From: Halicephalobus mephisto
Taxonomy: Eukaryota; Nematoda; Chromadorea; Rhabditida; Panagrolaimidae
Reading direction: 5' to 3'
DNA length: 64,000 nt
Assembly (NCBI GenBank): GCA_009193035.1
Contig: SWDT01000567.1
Coordinates: forward strand, 186,001-250,000
The notes under the pieces are model-generated. The model was not told where the DNA came from. It saw only the letters and a list, made by a program, of their open reading frames with translations, and searched no databases. The translations under genes were made by a program, and so were the position numbers. Positions 11,655 to 29,929 of this stretch are shown in pieces. Numbering within the stretch: the stretch's first letter is position 1; each line of letters begins with the position of its first letter.

Positions 11655-12116
11655 AGATTACTTTGACTAAATAACCACAACTTCCTTTTTGTAAATGGAT
11701 CGTTGCTTATCGAGTATGTTCGGACATCGAGAAGAGCTCCGAGTTGTTTTGAAGAGTTTGCGTAAACTCGAGTGTTGATCTGTGACATTGACGCTTTGGA
11801 TTTCTTTGTTCAAATCCATATTTGGAATCACTATACTGAGAATTCTAATTGCGATTTATCTGCTTGATCAGCTTTGAATTTTTAAACAAATAGTAACGTT
11901 GTTGAAAGAGAAAAATAAAGAAACAAACATTATCCGAAAGGCAAAGGAGCTCGATCGAAGCAAGGTCAGTCCGTTGGGCGGACAGGAAGAAGGACTGACA
12001 TCTGCGTTCCTTTGCATGCGCGAATTCAACTGCAGTTTTTATTCTGTTTTTCTATAAACAATCCACCTTCGATCAGTCTACTAGTCTGTCCAGATGAACC
12101 TTATCTCTGGAATGAA
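11655..12116. promoter_or_regulatory. Divergent promoter between the Kunitz and GalNAc-transferase genes
   Basis: This 462-bp spacer separates two genes transcribed in opposite directions. It contains a nested palindrome near 11965-11999: outer arms GTCAGTCC/GGACTGAC with an inner GTCCG/CGGAC stem. A splice-acceptor-like TGTCCAG at about 12088-12093 could receive a trans-spliced leader for the downstream gene. No TATA-like box stands out. Confidence 0.4.
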
Positions 12117-15100
12117 ATGAGAAAAATAAATTTTATTCGTCGTCGATGGCCAGTGATTATATCTGGATTTGTGTTTTTTTGGATTATATTTTCGATTTCT
12201 AACTTTAATCATATTGATGAAACTCCATCTGAAGTAAAGAAACATGAATTCCAAAGTGGTTATATTAATCTAAACAAAGAAGAAGTGAAATTTAACGGCG
12301 CAGAAATCGAAGCCGAAAGAAACAAACCCGATCCGGCGGATGTCGGTGGAGACGAAGACAGGGCCGTCGAGAATCCTGATCCTTTCGATGTCCAGAATTC
12401 AGAAGAAAAGATTCAAATCCAAGAACCTAGAGTTAATCCGAAACTTCGGGAACTTGTCAATGAAGAACGCTGGGGTCTGGACAAGATCCCGGAAGTCAAC
12501 TTGACCGAACTTTCCGTCATCAACGGTCCTGAAGAAGAGGTAAAACGCCTTAAAACTCGACTTTCATATATGAATACTTTCAGGAAAGACATAAAAATGG
12601 ATTTAAAGACTATGTTTTTAATGCTTTGTTGAGTGACAAGATCGGGCCGAGGAGGAAGATCCCGGATACTCGGCATGACTTGTGCAGGGATCAAGTTTAC
12701 AGCGAAGTACTGCCATCAGCTAGTATTATTATTTGTTATTTTAATGAATTACCGTCAGTTTTAATAAGAATGGTCAACAGTATCATCGACAGAACCCCGA
12801 AGGACCTGGTGACGGAGATTTTGTTAGTTGACGACTGTAGTGATCTAGATAAAGATGCAGAACCTGAGATCCGAGTTTATGCCGAGGAGAACTGGCCCAT
12901 GAGCAAGATTCGATTACTAAAAACAGAAAAAAACGAAGGATTAATCCGGGCGAAGATGTTTGGAGCGGCCCAGTCCGTGGGCGAAGTTTTGGTTTTCCTG
13001 GATAGTCATTGTGAAGTCAACGAAAACTGGCTTCCTCCTTTACTGGACAGGATCAAGGAAACCCCTTCAAAGTAAGTTTATTTTATATGAATAATATTTC
13101 ATATCAAAGTTAACATCAACATTAAGCAACATTCATATCATTTAAAATTAATTTTTAATATCGACTTTGTTTTCATTGTGTATCAATATTACTTGATGTT
13201 AATTTTGTCGTCATTTAAAATTAACACTATTTAGTATTGCCGTCATTTAAAATTATTACGGGAAAAGCAAGTTTTCGGCGAGGTATTTTGGGTGTTAGTC
13301 GTGATTTTTAGGATTTTTACGAATTATTTCATATATTAAAGTCATCCTTAGAAGATATCTGGAAGCTTTTAGATTATATATATCGCAATCTAGAAGATTC
13401 TAGATTGATTTAAGGAGAATATAATTCCAAAAAATTAATTACGAAATTTGCGTGATGCAAAACTTTAATTTTAGGATTTTTGTCAATAGTTTCATATATG
13501 AAACTTAATCCTGGAAGATAGCCAGAAGGTTCTAGATTGATTTAAGAAGAATATAATTCCACAAAATTAATTACGAAATCTATATTGTACAAATTTGAAA
13601 TTTTAAGCTATTTTAAAAACAGAAATTCATGTCGTGATTACTTCGTAAAAAGTTCATATATGATTTTTACAATGATATTATTTAGGATTATTACTTTTAA
13701 ATTTTTATTATTTAAATATTTTTAAATCTTATTTTTAGTATTTGAATATTTTTTAAATTTTAAATTTTTATTATTTAAATATTTAAATTTTATTATTTTT
13801 TAATTTTTCAGGGTGGTCTGTCCGATCATAGATATCATTAATGCAGATACCATGAAATATATCGCTTCCCCGGTGTGCACAGGAGGTTTCAATTGGGCCT
13901 TGACTTTTCTCTGGGACTATCCTTCTAGATACTTTTTTGATGACCCTACAAACTACATAAAACCATTGAAATCAGCCACAATGGCTGGAGGATTGTTTGC
14001 AATTAATAGGAACTTTTTCTACGAAATTGGTCAATATGACAAAGGTGAATTTTGGACTACTTTTATCTCAGCTATACAGTAGTTGGTTTTTCGGGGGAAT
14101 TTGGCCTTATTCATGTGAGATAATTTCGAAATTTTTGATTTGTTAGATCAGTTTTGATTATGATTGCCATTTTAGAGTACTTTGGTGACTAAAAAGATCA
14201 ATTTAAAAAGTAAAAAAGAGAATATTACGACATCAGAGGATCAATGCCTCAGGGGATAAATTATAAAATTATTTTTTTATTTTTAAACTATCTTTTAATC
14301 ACGATTGTCATTTTAGAGTATTTTACTAATTAAAAAATTAATCTAAAAAACAAAAAAAAAGTGGAATCAGAAACTAAATGCCCCCAGGGAACCAACTACA
14401 GTACATCTTTTTTTTCAAAGTTTATGACAGTAATTTTTAGGAATGGATATTTGGGGTGCAGAAAATGTGGAAATTTCCTTCAGGATCTGGACGTGTGGCG
14501 GAGAACTGGAAATCATCCCTTGTAGCAGAGTAGGCCACATTTTCAGAAAACGACGACCATACGGTACTGCTGTGGACTCCATGGGGAAAAATTCACTAAG
14601 AACAGCCCTAGTATGGATGGATGAATATAAAGAAAAATTTTTCAATGCTAGACCGCATTTGAGAAAGAAAACTGATTACGGTGATATTTCTGAAATGGTG
14701 AATCTTCGAGAAAAACTTCAATGTAAATCCTTCAAGTGGTATCTGGAGAATATTTATCCAAAATTGCTCTCCAACAAAACTCCCCTGGAAGTAATAGAGA
14801 AGCATTCCAATTACTTGAAAAAGTACCAAGTAAGTCAAAAATTATATTTTAAAAATAAATATTTTCGCAAAGTGGCCTCGACGGGAATTTTCCGAACTTT
14901 CCAATCGAGACCCGAAATTGCAAAATTAAATTCTTGTTATTCTATATAGATTCAATCACAATTATATGATTATAAAAAATAGTGAGCTTTTTTGTGAAAA
15001 ATGGTCTCGACGGGAATTTTCCGAACTTTCCAATCGAGACCCGAAATTGCAAAATTAAATTTTTGTTATTCTATATGGATTTAATCACAATTACACTATT

Positions 15101-16036
15101 GTAAAAATTATAAAAATAGTATTTTAAAGAAATTGTTTCGATATAAATTTTTAGAATTTTCTATAAACTTCCAAAATTTAGACAAAAAAATGCGAGTGAA
15201 GACAATGAAGTAGTTTTGATAAAAATCACCAGGTTTACCATTTTTTCCACTTTTTGTTTCGCTCGCTCTTCGTGTGGGAATTCAAAAAGTTCGAAAAATT
15301 ATAATTTTTTAAATTATAAAATCTGTATTATTGTAAAAATCATATGTGAATTTTTTTATAAAATTGTCTCGACAGGAATTCCTGGCAGTTTTTAAAAGTC
15401 AAAGTAGTTTAAAATTTCGGTTTTGTGTGATTATTTCGTAATTTTAGGATTTTGAAATTCTTAGAAAGTTATTCTTCTTAGATGAGTCTAGAATCTTCTA
15501 AATCAGGGTATATAGGGTATTTGACTCTTTATCTACCTTATAGATTGATTTTGATATATGAAATTTCCCACAAACGGCCTAAAAATTATTTTTTGAAATT
15601 TTTGTAGAAGTTAAATTTTTCAGATTCGTCTAAATGGGAATAATTCGGACCTCTGTCTGACGGCCGAGACCACTTCTGGAAGACTAATGAAGGGAGCTCG
15701 TGTATTCCTGGAGCCTTGTCGTCGAAGAAGGGAACAGACGTGGCGGTTGACCGAGAACAAAGAACTTCGACCCATGGGATCGAGCAACCTCTGTCTCGAC
15801 TCGCTCAAGGTACATTTTTTATCAGACACAACCTCATTATTCATTTTCAGGGTCTAAGGTTGTTCAAATGTCATAATCAAGGAGCTCATCAGTCATGGAT
15901 CAGAGGCGAAGGAAAAATTTTCAATGCTGCTGCTGGGAAATGCATCAACGGAATTGATCAAATTTCCTCGATTCTTGGATTAGACTATTGCGCCATTTCG
16001 AAAAACTGGTCTTTCGATCCGATTACGAGAATATGA
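12117..16036 (+). CDS. Polypeptide N-acetylgalactosaminyltransferase, GALNT11-type, 634 aa
   Basis: Starts mucin-type O-glycosylation by moving GalNAc from UDP-GalNAc to Ser/Thr in the Golgi. Six exons: 12117-12539, 12584-13071, 13812-14044, 14441-14829, 15624-15809 and 15851-16036. The protein is type II: a short RRR-containing cytoplasmic end, a signal anchor (about residues 11-30), an acidic stem, then the catalytic domain with the metal-binding DSH in FLDSHCEVN (281-283), GGFNW, and the [17 protein letters not shown] segment that crosses an exon junction. [12 protein letters not shown] follows. The last two exons form a ricin-type lectin domain (LCLT, NLCLDS, QSW). The catalytic region reads closest to human GALNT11, so C. 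elegans gly-8 is the likely orthologue. Upstream in-frame codons exist, but this start places the anchor correctly. Confidence 0.92.
13072..13811. repeat. GalNAc-transferase intron 2 with dispersed family-A repeat
   Basis: From about 13310 to 13700 this intron carries two to three diverged copies of a module common in the window: a TTTCATATATGAAACTTAAT-like start, a TGGAAGATAxxxAGAAGGTTCTAGA segment, then AATTAATTACGAAAT. Short repeats of CGTCATTTAAAATTA lie at about 13135-13255. Other copies are listed under the family-A finding. Confidence 0.55.
14866..15110. repeat. Two near-identical ~129-bp hairpin repeats in GALNT intron 4
   Basis: Copies begin near 14871 and 15001. Each contains GGTCTCGACGGGAATTTTCC, a short loop, then TTCCAATCGAGACC, whose arms pair as an imperfect hairpin, followed by GAAATTGCAAAATTAAAT. 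The same hairpin class recurs in at least five other places in the window. A copy of the separate GAATTC repeat family follows at about 15170-15300. Confidence 0.65.
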
Positions 16037-22030
<5,994 letters not shown>

Positions 22031-22918
22031 ATTGGAATAATTTTTTGATTTTTTCCTACTGGTTACTGTCGAAATTGGGTCCTTATAGCCTTTAATGTTT
22101 TTTAACATGAGTGCAATTATGGAATTTAATGACTGATTTGGACCTCTAGTCGAAATGTCAAAGAATTTTTAAGGATTTTCATGGAATAAATTTAGAAATG
22201 CTTGGATTTAAGCTGAAAGAAAATCCCAAAAATAATCAGATTAAACCTCTTGGAAGACATCCATAAGGAGGTTTATGGATTGACAATTGGACAAATGCGT
22301 CATTTTTGTTTGGAAAAGAATTATTTAGAAAAATTAATTTTTATTCTAAAAAATCGACTTTTATTTAAAAAAATCAATTTTTATTTAAAAAAATCAATTT
22401 TTATTTTAAAAAAAATCAATTTTTATTTTTAAAAAATCGACTTTTATTTAGAAAAAAAATCGATTTTTGTTTTTTAAAAAAATCAATTTTTATTTAGAAA
22501 ACATTGACCGTGGAACCACTGCCCTTTGAATGGCGCCAAAGTTGTATTCTGTGAAATACACTAAGCCCTTTTTCCTATTTTTTCTGTTTTTTTTCCGATT
22601 GAAAAAGCTGCAGGATTGGGAGTAAACCGATGGAAATAGCCAGTTGACGAAAAACTAACTTTTCGACTAGCAACTTTCTTGCGCGTTTTTAGGATTTTCA
22701 TTTTTATATTTTCAAAAATTTAGTTTTTCTAAGATTTTTAAAGAAAATTTATTTTTTTTAGTTTTTAAAAAATTTTATTTTTCATATTTTTTGAAATTTT
22801 TTATTTTAAAATTTTTAAGAATTTAATTTTTGTTTTTTTTGGAATTTTATATTTTTGAAGACTTAAATTTCGTTTTTTTAGAATTGTAGAAAATTAAAAA
22901 TTTTAATTAAATTTTTCG
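22031..22918. other. Spacer between SEC14L1-like and Kir genes
   Basis: A low-complexity tandem of about 22-24 bp (AAAAATCAATTTTTATTTAA type) fills 22330-22500. A less AT-rich patch at about 22500-22700 has no visible coding frame. The rest is AT-rich. No clear AATAAA follows the SEC14L1-like stop; GGAATAAATTTAG near 22181 contains one possible signal. Confidence 0.45.
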
Positions 22919-25900
22919 ATGGAAACGAGTGTTCTTATCGATTCTCCAGAAAGTCCTGGATTTGTGGAACCCAGACCAGACAAGAATCGGTTTCTGAAGC
23001 CCAGATTAGGATCGAAAAGAACCAGGAATAGATTAGTCCAAAAATACGGTATCTGTAATATCTCCCTTGTCAACGTCCCAAAACAACACAGAAAATATTT
23101 TCGGTGAGTTATTTTTAATTTTTTTTAAGTTGATTTTTTTAAAAATTAAAATTTTGCAAGATCTGACGGGAGATTTCAGAACTTTCCAGGACACATTAGG
23201 AAGTTTCAAAATTTAATGAAAGTATTTAAAATTTATTCGAAAATTTCGAAATTTAATGAAAGTATTTAAAATTTATTCGAAAATTTCGGAATTTAATGAG
23301 TTTTTAAAATTTATTCGAAAATTTCAAAATTTAATGAAAGTATTTAAAATTTATTCGAAAATTTCGGAATTTAATGAAAATTTTTAAAATTTATTCGAAA
23401 ATTTCAAAATTTAATGAAAGTTTTTAAAATTTATTCGAAAATTTTAAAATTTATTCATAGGTTCTAGAATCTGATGGAAGTTTCTGAAACTGAAATTTCT
23501 AGAATTTTTCAGATTCCTTTATAATCTTCTAAAATCTGATGAAAATTTCTGAAGTTTTTTATAATTTTCTAGAATTTGTTCGAAGTTTTTAGAATTTAAT
23601 AAAAATTTCTGAAACTTTGAAGTTTTTAAGATTTTTCAGAATCCTTTATAATCTTCTAGAATCTGATTAAAACTTATAAAACTACTTGAAAGTTTTGATT
23701 TCTGAAAAATTCGAAAAATTTCAAGTTTCCAGAACCCAATTTTAAATTCTAAAATCTGATGAAATTTGAAAATTTTCTAAAATTCATTTCAAATTTCTAG
23801 AATCTTCCAGAAGTCTATAGAATCTTTCTAGAACTTCTCAGAATCCACCAAAAACCTTCAGAATCTTCCAACATTCAATTCGAAGTTTCTGGAATCTTCC
23901 AGAATTGAATCTGAACTTTTAAAATTTTTCCAAAATTAAAATTCTAAAAACTTGAAATTTTGTCGAAAAAGTTAATTTTTAAGATTTAAATTTTTAGAGA
24001 TATTTTTACAACAGTAATCGAAGTAAAATGGCGTTGGTGTCTTTTGTTTTTCGCAATGTCGTTCGTTCTTTCGTGGTCGTTGTTTACCGGGATTTACTAC
24101 TTGCTGGCCATGTATCACGGAGATTTGGAACATCCGCCGGAAGACGAAACTTGGATTCCATGTATAAAAAACGCAAATACGTTATTAAATATTTTTTTAT
24201 TTTCGTTTACGACTCAAACCACCATAGGGTACGGGTACCGGTACCCCACAGACACATGTCCCTTGGTGGTGATGACGATGTGTATCCAGTTCATGCTGGG
24301 GGTGATATGTCAAGCCCTAATGGCAGGTGTGATATTTGCAAAGTTGGCGAGACCTATAAAAAGAGCAGCAACGATATTATTCAGTAAAAACGCGGTTATT
24401 TGCCTAAGGGACAACAAGTTGTGTCTTTGTTTCAGAGTCGGCGATCTTCGAAAAAGCGTTCTTGCCGAAGCCCATGTGAGACTTCAGATGATCAAAAAAT
24501 GCGTCACTTTGGAAGGAGAAATTCTTCCATTTCATCAATTCGACATGAACGTGGGGTACGATTCTGGATTAGATCGAGTGTTCGTAGTTTGGCCGATCAC
24601 TATCTGTCACGAAATCGACGAAGAAAGTCCTCTTTACGAAGTAAGTAAAGAATCTTTAAAAACCGCAAGATTCGAGATTATTGCTCTTCTGGAAGGAGTT
24701 GTGGAATCTGTAGGATCCACGACTCAAGCAAGAACCAGTTATCTACCCAATGAAATCCTCTGGGGAAAGAGATTTTCGAGATTGGTCACTTATCAAAGAG
24801 AAAACGGTCAGTATAAAATAGATCTGGCTAAATTCCATGACGTCAAAGACGTGGATACCCCGTCCTGCAGTGCCAAGGAACTCGACGAACTCCAGGTTTG
24901 TTTTTCATTAAAAAATATCCCTAGACCCCTGTGAATCAGTGTGTTAGGACAGAAACTATACTAGAAAGATAGTACTCGAAGAGATAGCCTGAATATCAGG
25001 GAAGGAGGAATACTGTAGAACATGAGTGAGATTTTCAGTTGTCTTTTGTGTAAAGTATATAGTTACTGTCTGTGTCTTATTATCCAGTAAAAACTACTAT
25101 TTTTTTACTTCTGTTTTTTAACTTAACACAGTGTGAGAAATATGAGTTTTTTATATTCGAAAAATAATAAAATTAAGCACAATAGGAACCATATATAACG
25201 CGTTTTCTAAGAAAATCGAGAATCTGAAAGATAAACTACGAACGATTTTTTATTTTTAGTCGAAATTTGAACCAAAAATCAAAACTTTGCAATTTGTCTT
25301 CTGAACATTCGATTTTTAGAAATTTTCGAATTTGGATTTTTTAATTTTGGAGGTTTTGAATCAAATTTGGAATCGATTTTTAACTAATTTAAATTCAAAA
25401 ATTAAAAATTATAATCAAAATTATCGATTTTTGGAAATTTTCAAAGTTGAATTAATTAAAAATCGATTTAAAAATTTATAATTTTAATCAAAATTATCGA
25501 TTTTGGAATTTAAATTTTTAAATTTTAAATTTTTAAATTTAAATTTTTAAATTGAATTAAATTATAATTTTGGAATTTAAATTAAATCTGAATCGATAAT
25601 TTTGTTCGAAATTAAATTCATCGATTTCGAACTTTGATCGTCAGTTTTGACAAAACGAAGTTCAGAGTTCGATGTTGAAATTTGGACTTTTTTTTCTAAG
25701 ACATGACATTTGACTCGGAAAACTCAAATATCAAGTTCTGTCAATTTAGGACAAGTTTTCGAAATAGAAGAAATTTGTGAAAGTTATCTTAGAACGAAAA
25801 CTTCAAATTTAAACTTCGAACTTTGACAATTAATTTTTATTGTCAGTTTTGACTTTGAACTTTAACTATTAACTTTGATGTTGAAATTTAACTATTAACT

Positions 25901-26725
25901 TTGATTGTTAATTTTGACTTTGAATTTTGATAATTAACTTTGATGTCAAAATTTAACTATTACCTTTGATTGTTAATTTTAATTTTGAACTTTGATGTCA
26001 AAATTTAACCATTAACTTTGGCGTCGAACTTTGACCATTAACTTTGATTGTCGGTTTTGACTTTGAACTTTAACTATTAACTTTGATTGTTAATTTTGAC
26101 TTTGAACTTTAACTATTAACTTTAATTACCAATGTTGATGTCGAACTTTGATCATTAACTTTGATGAAGTTTAGATTCTTCATTGATCATATTTTAAAAA
26201 ATTAAATTTCTACAATCTTTAAAAAGTCGTTTCAAGAATCACCCTGTTTTCAACTACGAGTTAATGCCCTCAGGGCTAGATGTCAAACAGCTTCTGAAAA
26301 TTCTGATTTTAATGTTTTTCGTTACTGTAATATTGATAAATAAAATTTCAGTCTTCAATGAACACAAGTCTCGCAATGCCCCCGGAAATCGACGTTCATC
26401 TTGCTAGTAAAGAAGCTTCTGAAATTGAATTCGAAAATAATTCCAACAGCGTCAGACAACGACACCATCCATCAAAAGACGACGAGGATTCGGAAGATTC
26501 AGAAACTCAAGAACAATCAACATACAAACCGGTAAATATTTTTTTTTATTTTTTAAAAATTATTTTTTTTTATTTTTAAAATTAATTTTTTTTATTTTTT
26601 AAATTTATTTTTTAAACTTTTAGGGATTGACGTTTTATAAAAAAACATCGATGTTGTCGACACCTGACAGTGAAGCCAAGAGGAAACAATCGATCCAAAT
26701 CAGACGAGGGCCAGATTTGTTTTAG
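22919..26725 (+). CDS. Inward-rectifier potassium channel (Kir/IRK), 454 aa
   Basis: Four exons: 22919-23103, 23998-24895, 26352-26531 and 26624-26725. The plasma-membrane channel has two TM segments (about 73-98 and 151-175) around a pore loop with selectivity filter TIGYGYR at 137-143, and a large cytoplasmic domain. RDIFTT before TM1, AKLARPIKR after TM2 and NAVICLRDNKLCL-CFRVGDLRKS are Kir hallmarks. The TM2 position matching Asp172 of Kir2.1 is Gln167. The C-terminal two exons are acidic then basic and not conserved. Reading through the third donor would give a shorter tail ending FSLKNIPRPL, so an alternative 3' end is possible. C. elegans has irk-1, irk-2 and irk-3; I cannot say which this matches. 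AATAAA is present near 26792. Confidence 0.92.
23203..23450. repeat. ~40-bp tandem repeat in Kir intron 1
   Basis: About six units of AAATTTAATGAAAGTATTTA followed by AAATTTATTCGAAAATTTC are arranged head to tail. The following 500 bp continue as degenerate TTTCTAGAATCTTCCAGAA-type sequence, which recurs at 30830-31320 and 32400-33300. Confidence 0.7.
25780..26185. repeat. Degenerate AACTTTGATTGTTAATTTTGACTTTG tandem in Kir intron 2
   Basis: About ten irregular units built from (A/G)ACTTTGA(T/C) and TTAACTATTAACTTTGAT fill the second half of the 1.46-kb intron. A similar, opposite-strand-like tract lies at 54330-54540. Confidence 0.65.
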
Positions 26726-26917
26726 GTTTTGTTGTATAAAGGTTCATATCCGATTATATCATTTCTAATGATTGTATTATTAGGAAAATTAAAATAAAAA
26801 TCCTCATAAAATGGTCCCGACGCGAAATTGTAGAACTTTCCAGTCGAGACTGGGAATGAAGAAATTGGTTATCTAGTTTTGTAAGAATTCTAACACAAAT
26901 GTACCTTTGTAAAAGTG

Positions 26918-27262
26918 AACTTTTTTAATATATAACTCAATTTGAATCTCTAGAAATTGACAAAAATTGCAGTATCCTACAATTTCAACTCTTGTAATTT
27001 CGGAATTAAATGTTTTTTAAACTTCTTAAGTCAATATGGACATTTTGGATCAGAGTACATAAAATACCTACCCTATATTTATCAATTCAGACTAATTTTG
27101 ATATATGAAATCCTTACCACTCTAGAAACTTCCACATTAGGGTATATAGGGTACCTAACCCTCCATCTATCTTCTAAGTTCAATTCTCATACATGAAATC
27201 CCTACTGAATATCCTAAAAACGACTCCTACTATTACAATGTCCTTGTTTTAAAAAGTTTATT
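26918..27262. repeat. Copy 1 of a ~340-bp dispersed repeat
   Basis: This block is nearly identical to 31768-32112 over its whole length, from TTTTTTAATATATAACTCAA to TTTTAAAAAGTTTATTT. Sequences before and after differ between copies, so the repeat ends are sharp. It includes the family-A piece GGGTATATAGGGTACCTAAC. No open frame is shared. Confidence 0.75.
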
Positions 27263-27329
27263 TAAAGAAAATAAAAATTAATAATTTTATTTGAAACGTT
27301 TTCTCTGTTACTTTATTCCGAACATAAAT

Positions 27330-27351
27330 CTCAAACTTGGGTAATTAAACT
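27330..27351 (-). other. SL1 spliced-leader sequence, 21 of 22 bases
   Basis: On the minus strand the bases match the nematode SL1 leader (core GTTTAATTACCCAAGTTTGA) with only the first base changed. In an SL RNA gene the leader is followed by a GT splice donor; here it is followed by ATTTATG, so this is not an intact SL RNA gene. A retrocopied trans-spliced mRNA or a decayed SL RNA gene are the two readings. The following sequence has only a five-codon frame. Confidence 0.7.
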
Positions 27352-28354
27352 ATTATTATAAACAAGTTATCAAATACAAAAGCAACAAGATCGATAAATC
27401 TTTGTTAAAATTGTTAGCAGTTTCTCTGGATCGGTGGCGTTATTACCATTCCGATCAAATTTAAAAAATCTAAAATTATTTACATTTTTACTGTAATTCA
27501 ACCAGGATTTTCGAAATTAGTTTTTTAAAAAACCATCAATGATTTGTCAAATTCAATGCATCGACATATCCCTAAAATGACCGTTTAGAACATTGAACGT
27601 GAGTCCCAATTTTGGTCGAGAGACTCTTGATCTTCAACCCCGCCTTTGTCCAAAAAAAATCGGGACTATTTGGTCTCAATTTCGGGTTTCTTTGACCCAA
27701 AAAATCAAATTACCCCAACCAAACTTTCCCAAAAACGTAATGTCCTAATTTTTTCAAATGTCTTCAATCTAAAAAAATTATTTTTTTAATCTAAAAAAAC
27801 AATTTTTTTTTAATTTAAAAAATAACTTTTTCAATTTCAAAAAGAAATAATTTTTAAAATTTTCATTTTTTTTATTTAAAAAAGTTTTTTACTTTTTTAT
27901 AAATATTTAATTTTTAAAATTTCTTTGAATTTTTATTTTTTTTTTAAATTTCTCCAATTTCTAAATTTTTAAAATTTCTTTGAATTTTTTGATTTTTTAA
28001 AATTTCTCCAATTTCTAAATTTTTAAAATTTCTTTGAATTTTTATTTTTTTTAAACAAAATCTTTAGACCTAGATTTCCTGCGGCCTTGATGGTTAAACA
28101 ACAGTGTTCAAAATTAAATCCAAATTGGATTTTTTTTCGAATAAAATTTCTAACATTGAGTCATTTTTATTTTTTTAAATAAAAAAACATGACTAATGAT
28201 TCAAAGTCTGTGATTTTTCGGACATCTGTCAGTTGTTTTTGAAACGAATTTTCTTCAATTTTTTAACTTTTTTAAGAACCAAAAATCTTAGTTCTAAAAT
28301 TTTAGAAATTTGTACTATTTTAAAATTTTTTTGAAATGAATTTTTTCTACAAAG

Positions 28355-29200
28355 TGGTCCCGACACGAAATTCCAAATTTTCCACTCGGGATCGAAAAAG
28401 ACGAAATTTAAGATTTTTATAATTCTGAAGGAATTTAATGATAATAAATATCACAAAAATAACGATTTTTCATAAAATGGTCCCGACACGAAATTCCAAA
28501 TTTTCCACTCAGGATCGAAGATAAAAATTTATTTCCATAGTTTTTTGTAAAGTTGTAATAATAATCATATTACAAAAGGTTTTTAAAAAAGTAATTTCTC
28601 ATAAAATAATCCCGACACGAAATTCCAAATTTTCTACTCGGGACCAAAAAAGATGAAACTTAAGATTTTTATGTTTTTCAAAAAACTCAAACTTGATTAT
28701 ATTTTTATAAAAATTAAAAATTAAATTTCTTGCGAAACAGTCCTGTCACGAATTTTTACTTTTCGATTTTAGTTCCAGAATATCCAATGGATTCTGGAAT
28801 GCTTTAAGGAACACGAGATTGTAGACCCTTTTTCGAAATTTCCAAAATCTCATAAAAAATTAAAAATAATCTTTTATAAAATGATCCTGACACGAAAATT
28901 TCGGAATTTTTTAGAAACTCTTAAAATTCTTAATCCCAAATCTCAGATTCAAAATTAAACGATTTTAAAAATTAAAAAAAATAATTTTTTAAAGAAACGG
29001 TCCCGACGAGAATTTTTTGAAATTTTCCAGCTGGGACTAAACTTGTGAAATTTAATTTTTATTGATTTTTATAAAAATTCAACAATAATTTTACTGTAGA
29101 AAAAAATAAATTTTTTAAACAAATAGTACCGATAATAATTTTCGGAATTTTCCAGCTGGGACCAAACTTGTGAAATTTAATTTTTAAGTGATTCTTGAAT
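28355..29200. repeat. Cluster of GGTCCCGAC...GTCGGGACC-type hairpin repeats
   Basis: At least seven units, each about 80-150 bp apart, contain GGTCCCGACACGAAATTCC, a short spacer, then TTTTCCACTCGGGA(C/T)C; the two ends pair as an imperfect hairpin. Orientation is the same throughout the cluster. The family is also seen at 14871, 15001, 26815, 50230-51340, 53000-53250 and 53690-54110. Confidence 0.7.
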
Positions 29201-29929
29201 GACCCATTCATAGTTATATTATTGTAAAAATTAAATTTAAATTGTGCGAATCATCTTGACGTGAATTTGTAGAACTTTTTAAGGACTTTTAGGATTGTTT
29301 AAAAAGTACGAAAACAGCGCACGTCAGGACAAGGCGAGTCAGTTTCATAATAACTTGTCAAATTCACCATTTTTTCCATTTCTGCGAAGTCCTCTCCTTC
29401 TGCGCGGGAATTCAAAAGTTTTAAAAAACATTTTTATAAAAATTTAAAATTTACGTAAAAAACAAAAAAGAACAAAGACCGATTTGCCACTTTAGTTATT
29501 TTTGTGAAATTTTCGCCTTTTGCGCGGGAATTCAAAAATTTAAAAAAATTAAAACTTTTTTTAAAAATTACTTCAACATGAATTTTTATGATTTTCTAAA
29601 GAGTGTAAAATTTAAGTAAACAAATTCTAAAAAATTTTCAAATTTATTATTTTTTACAAATTTATTTTTTACTTGAAATTTAAAAATTAAAAAAAATTTT
29701 ACATTGATTTTTCTTTAATTATAATCTTTGTATCTAAAATTAGGGATTTTTTTGAAAGTCTGCTAATTGCAACTTGAGCTTTTTTACGAAAAATGATACA
29801 GAAAAAAATTTTTGAATTTATTTTGTTTTTTTTAAATGTGAAAGTCTAATTTGATTTTCGTTTATTTTATTAATGCAAATATTGTTAGGTTTGTTTCTTG
29901 AGAATTTCAGTGACAAAATCTGTACAGCG

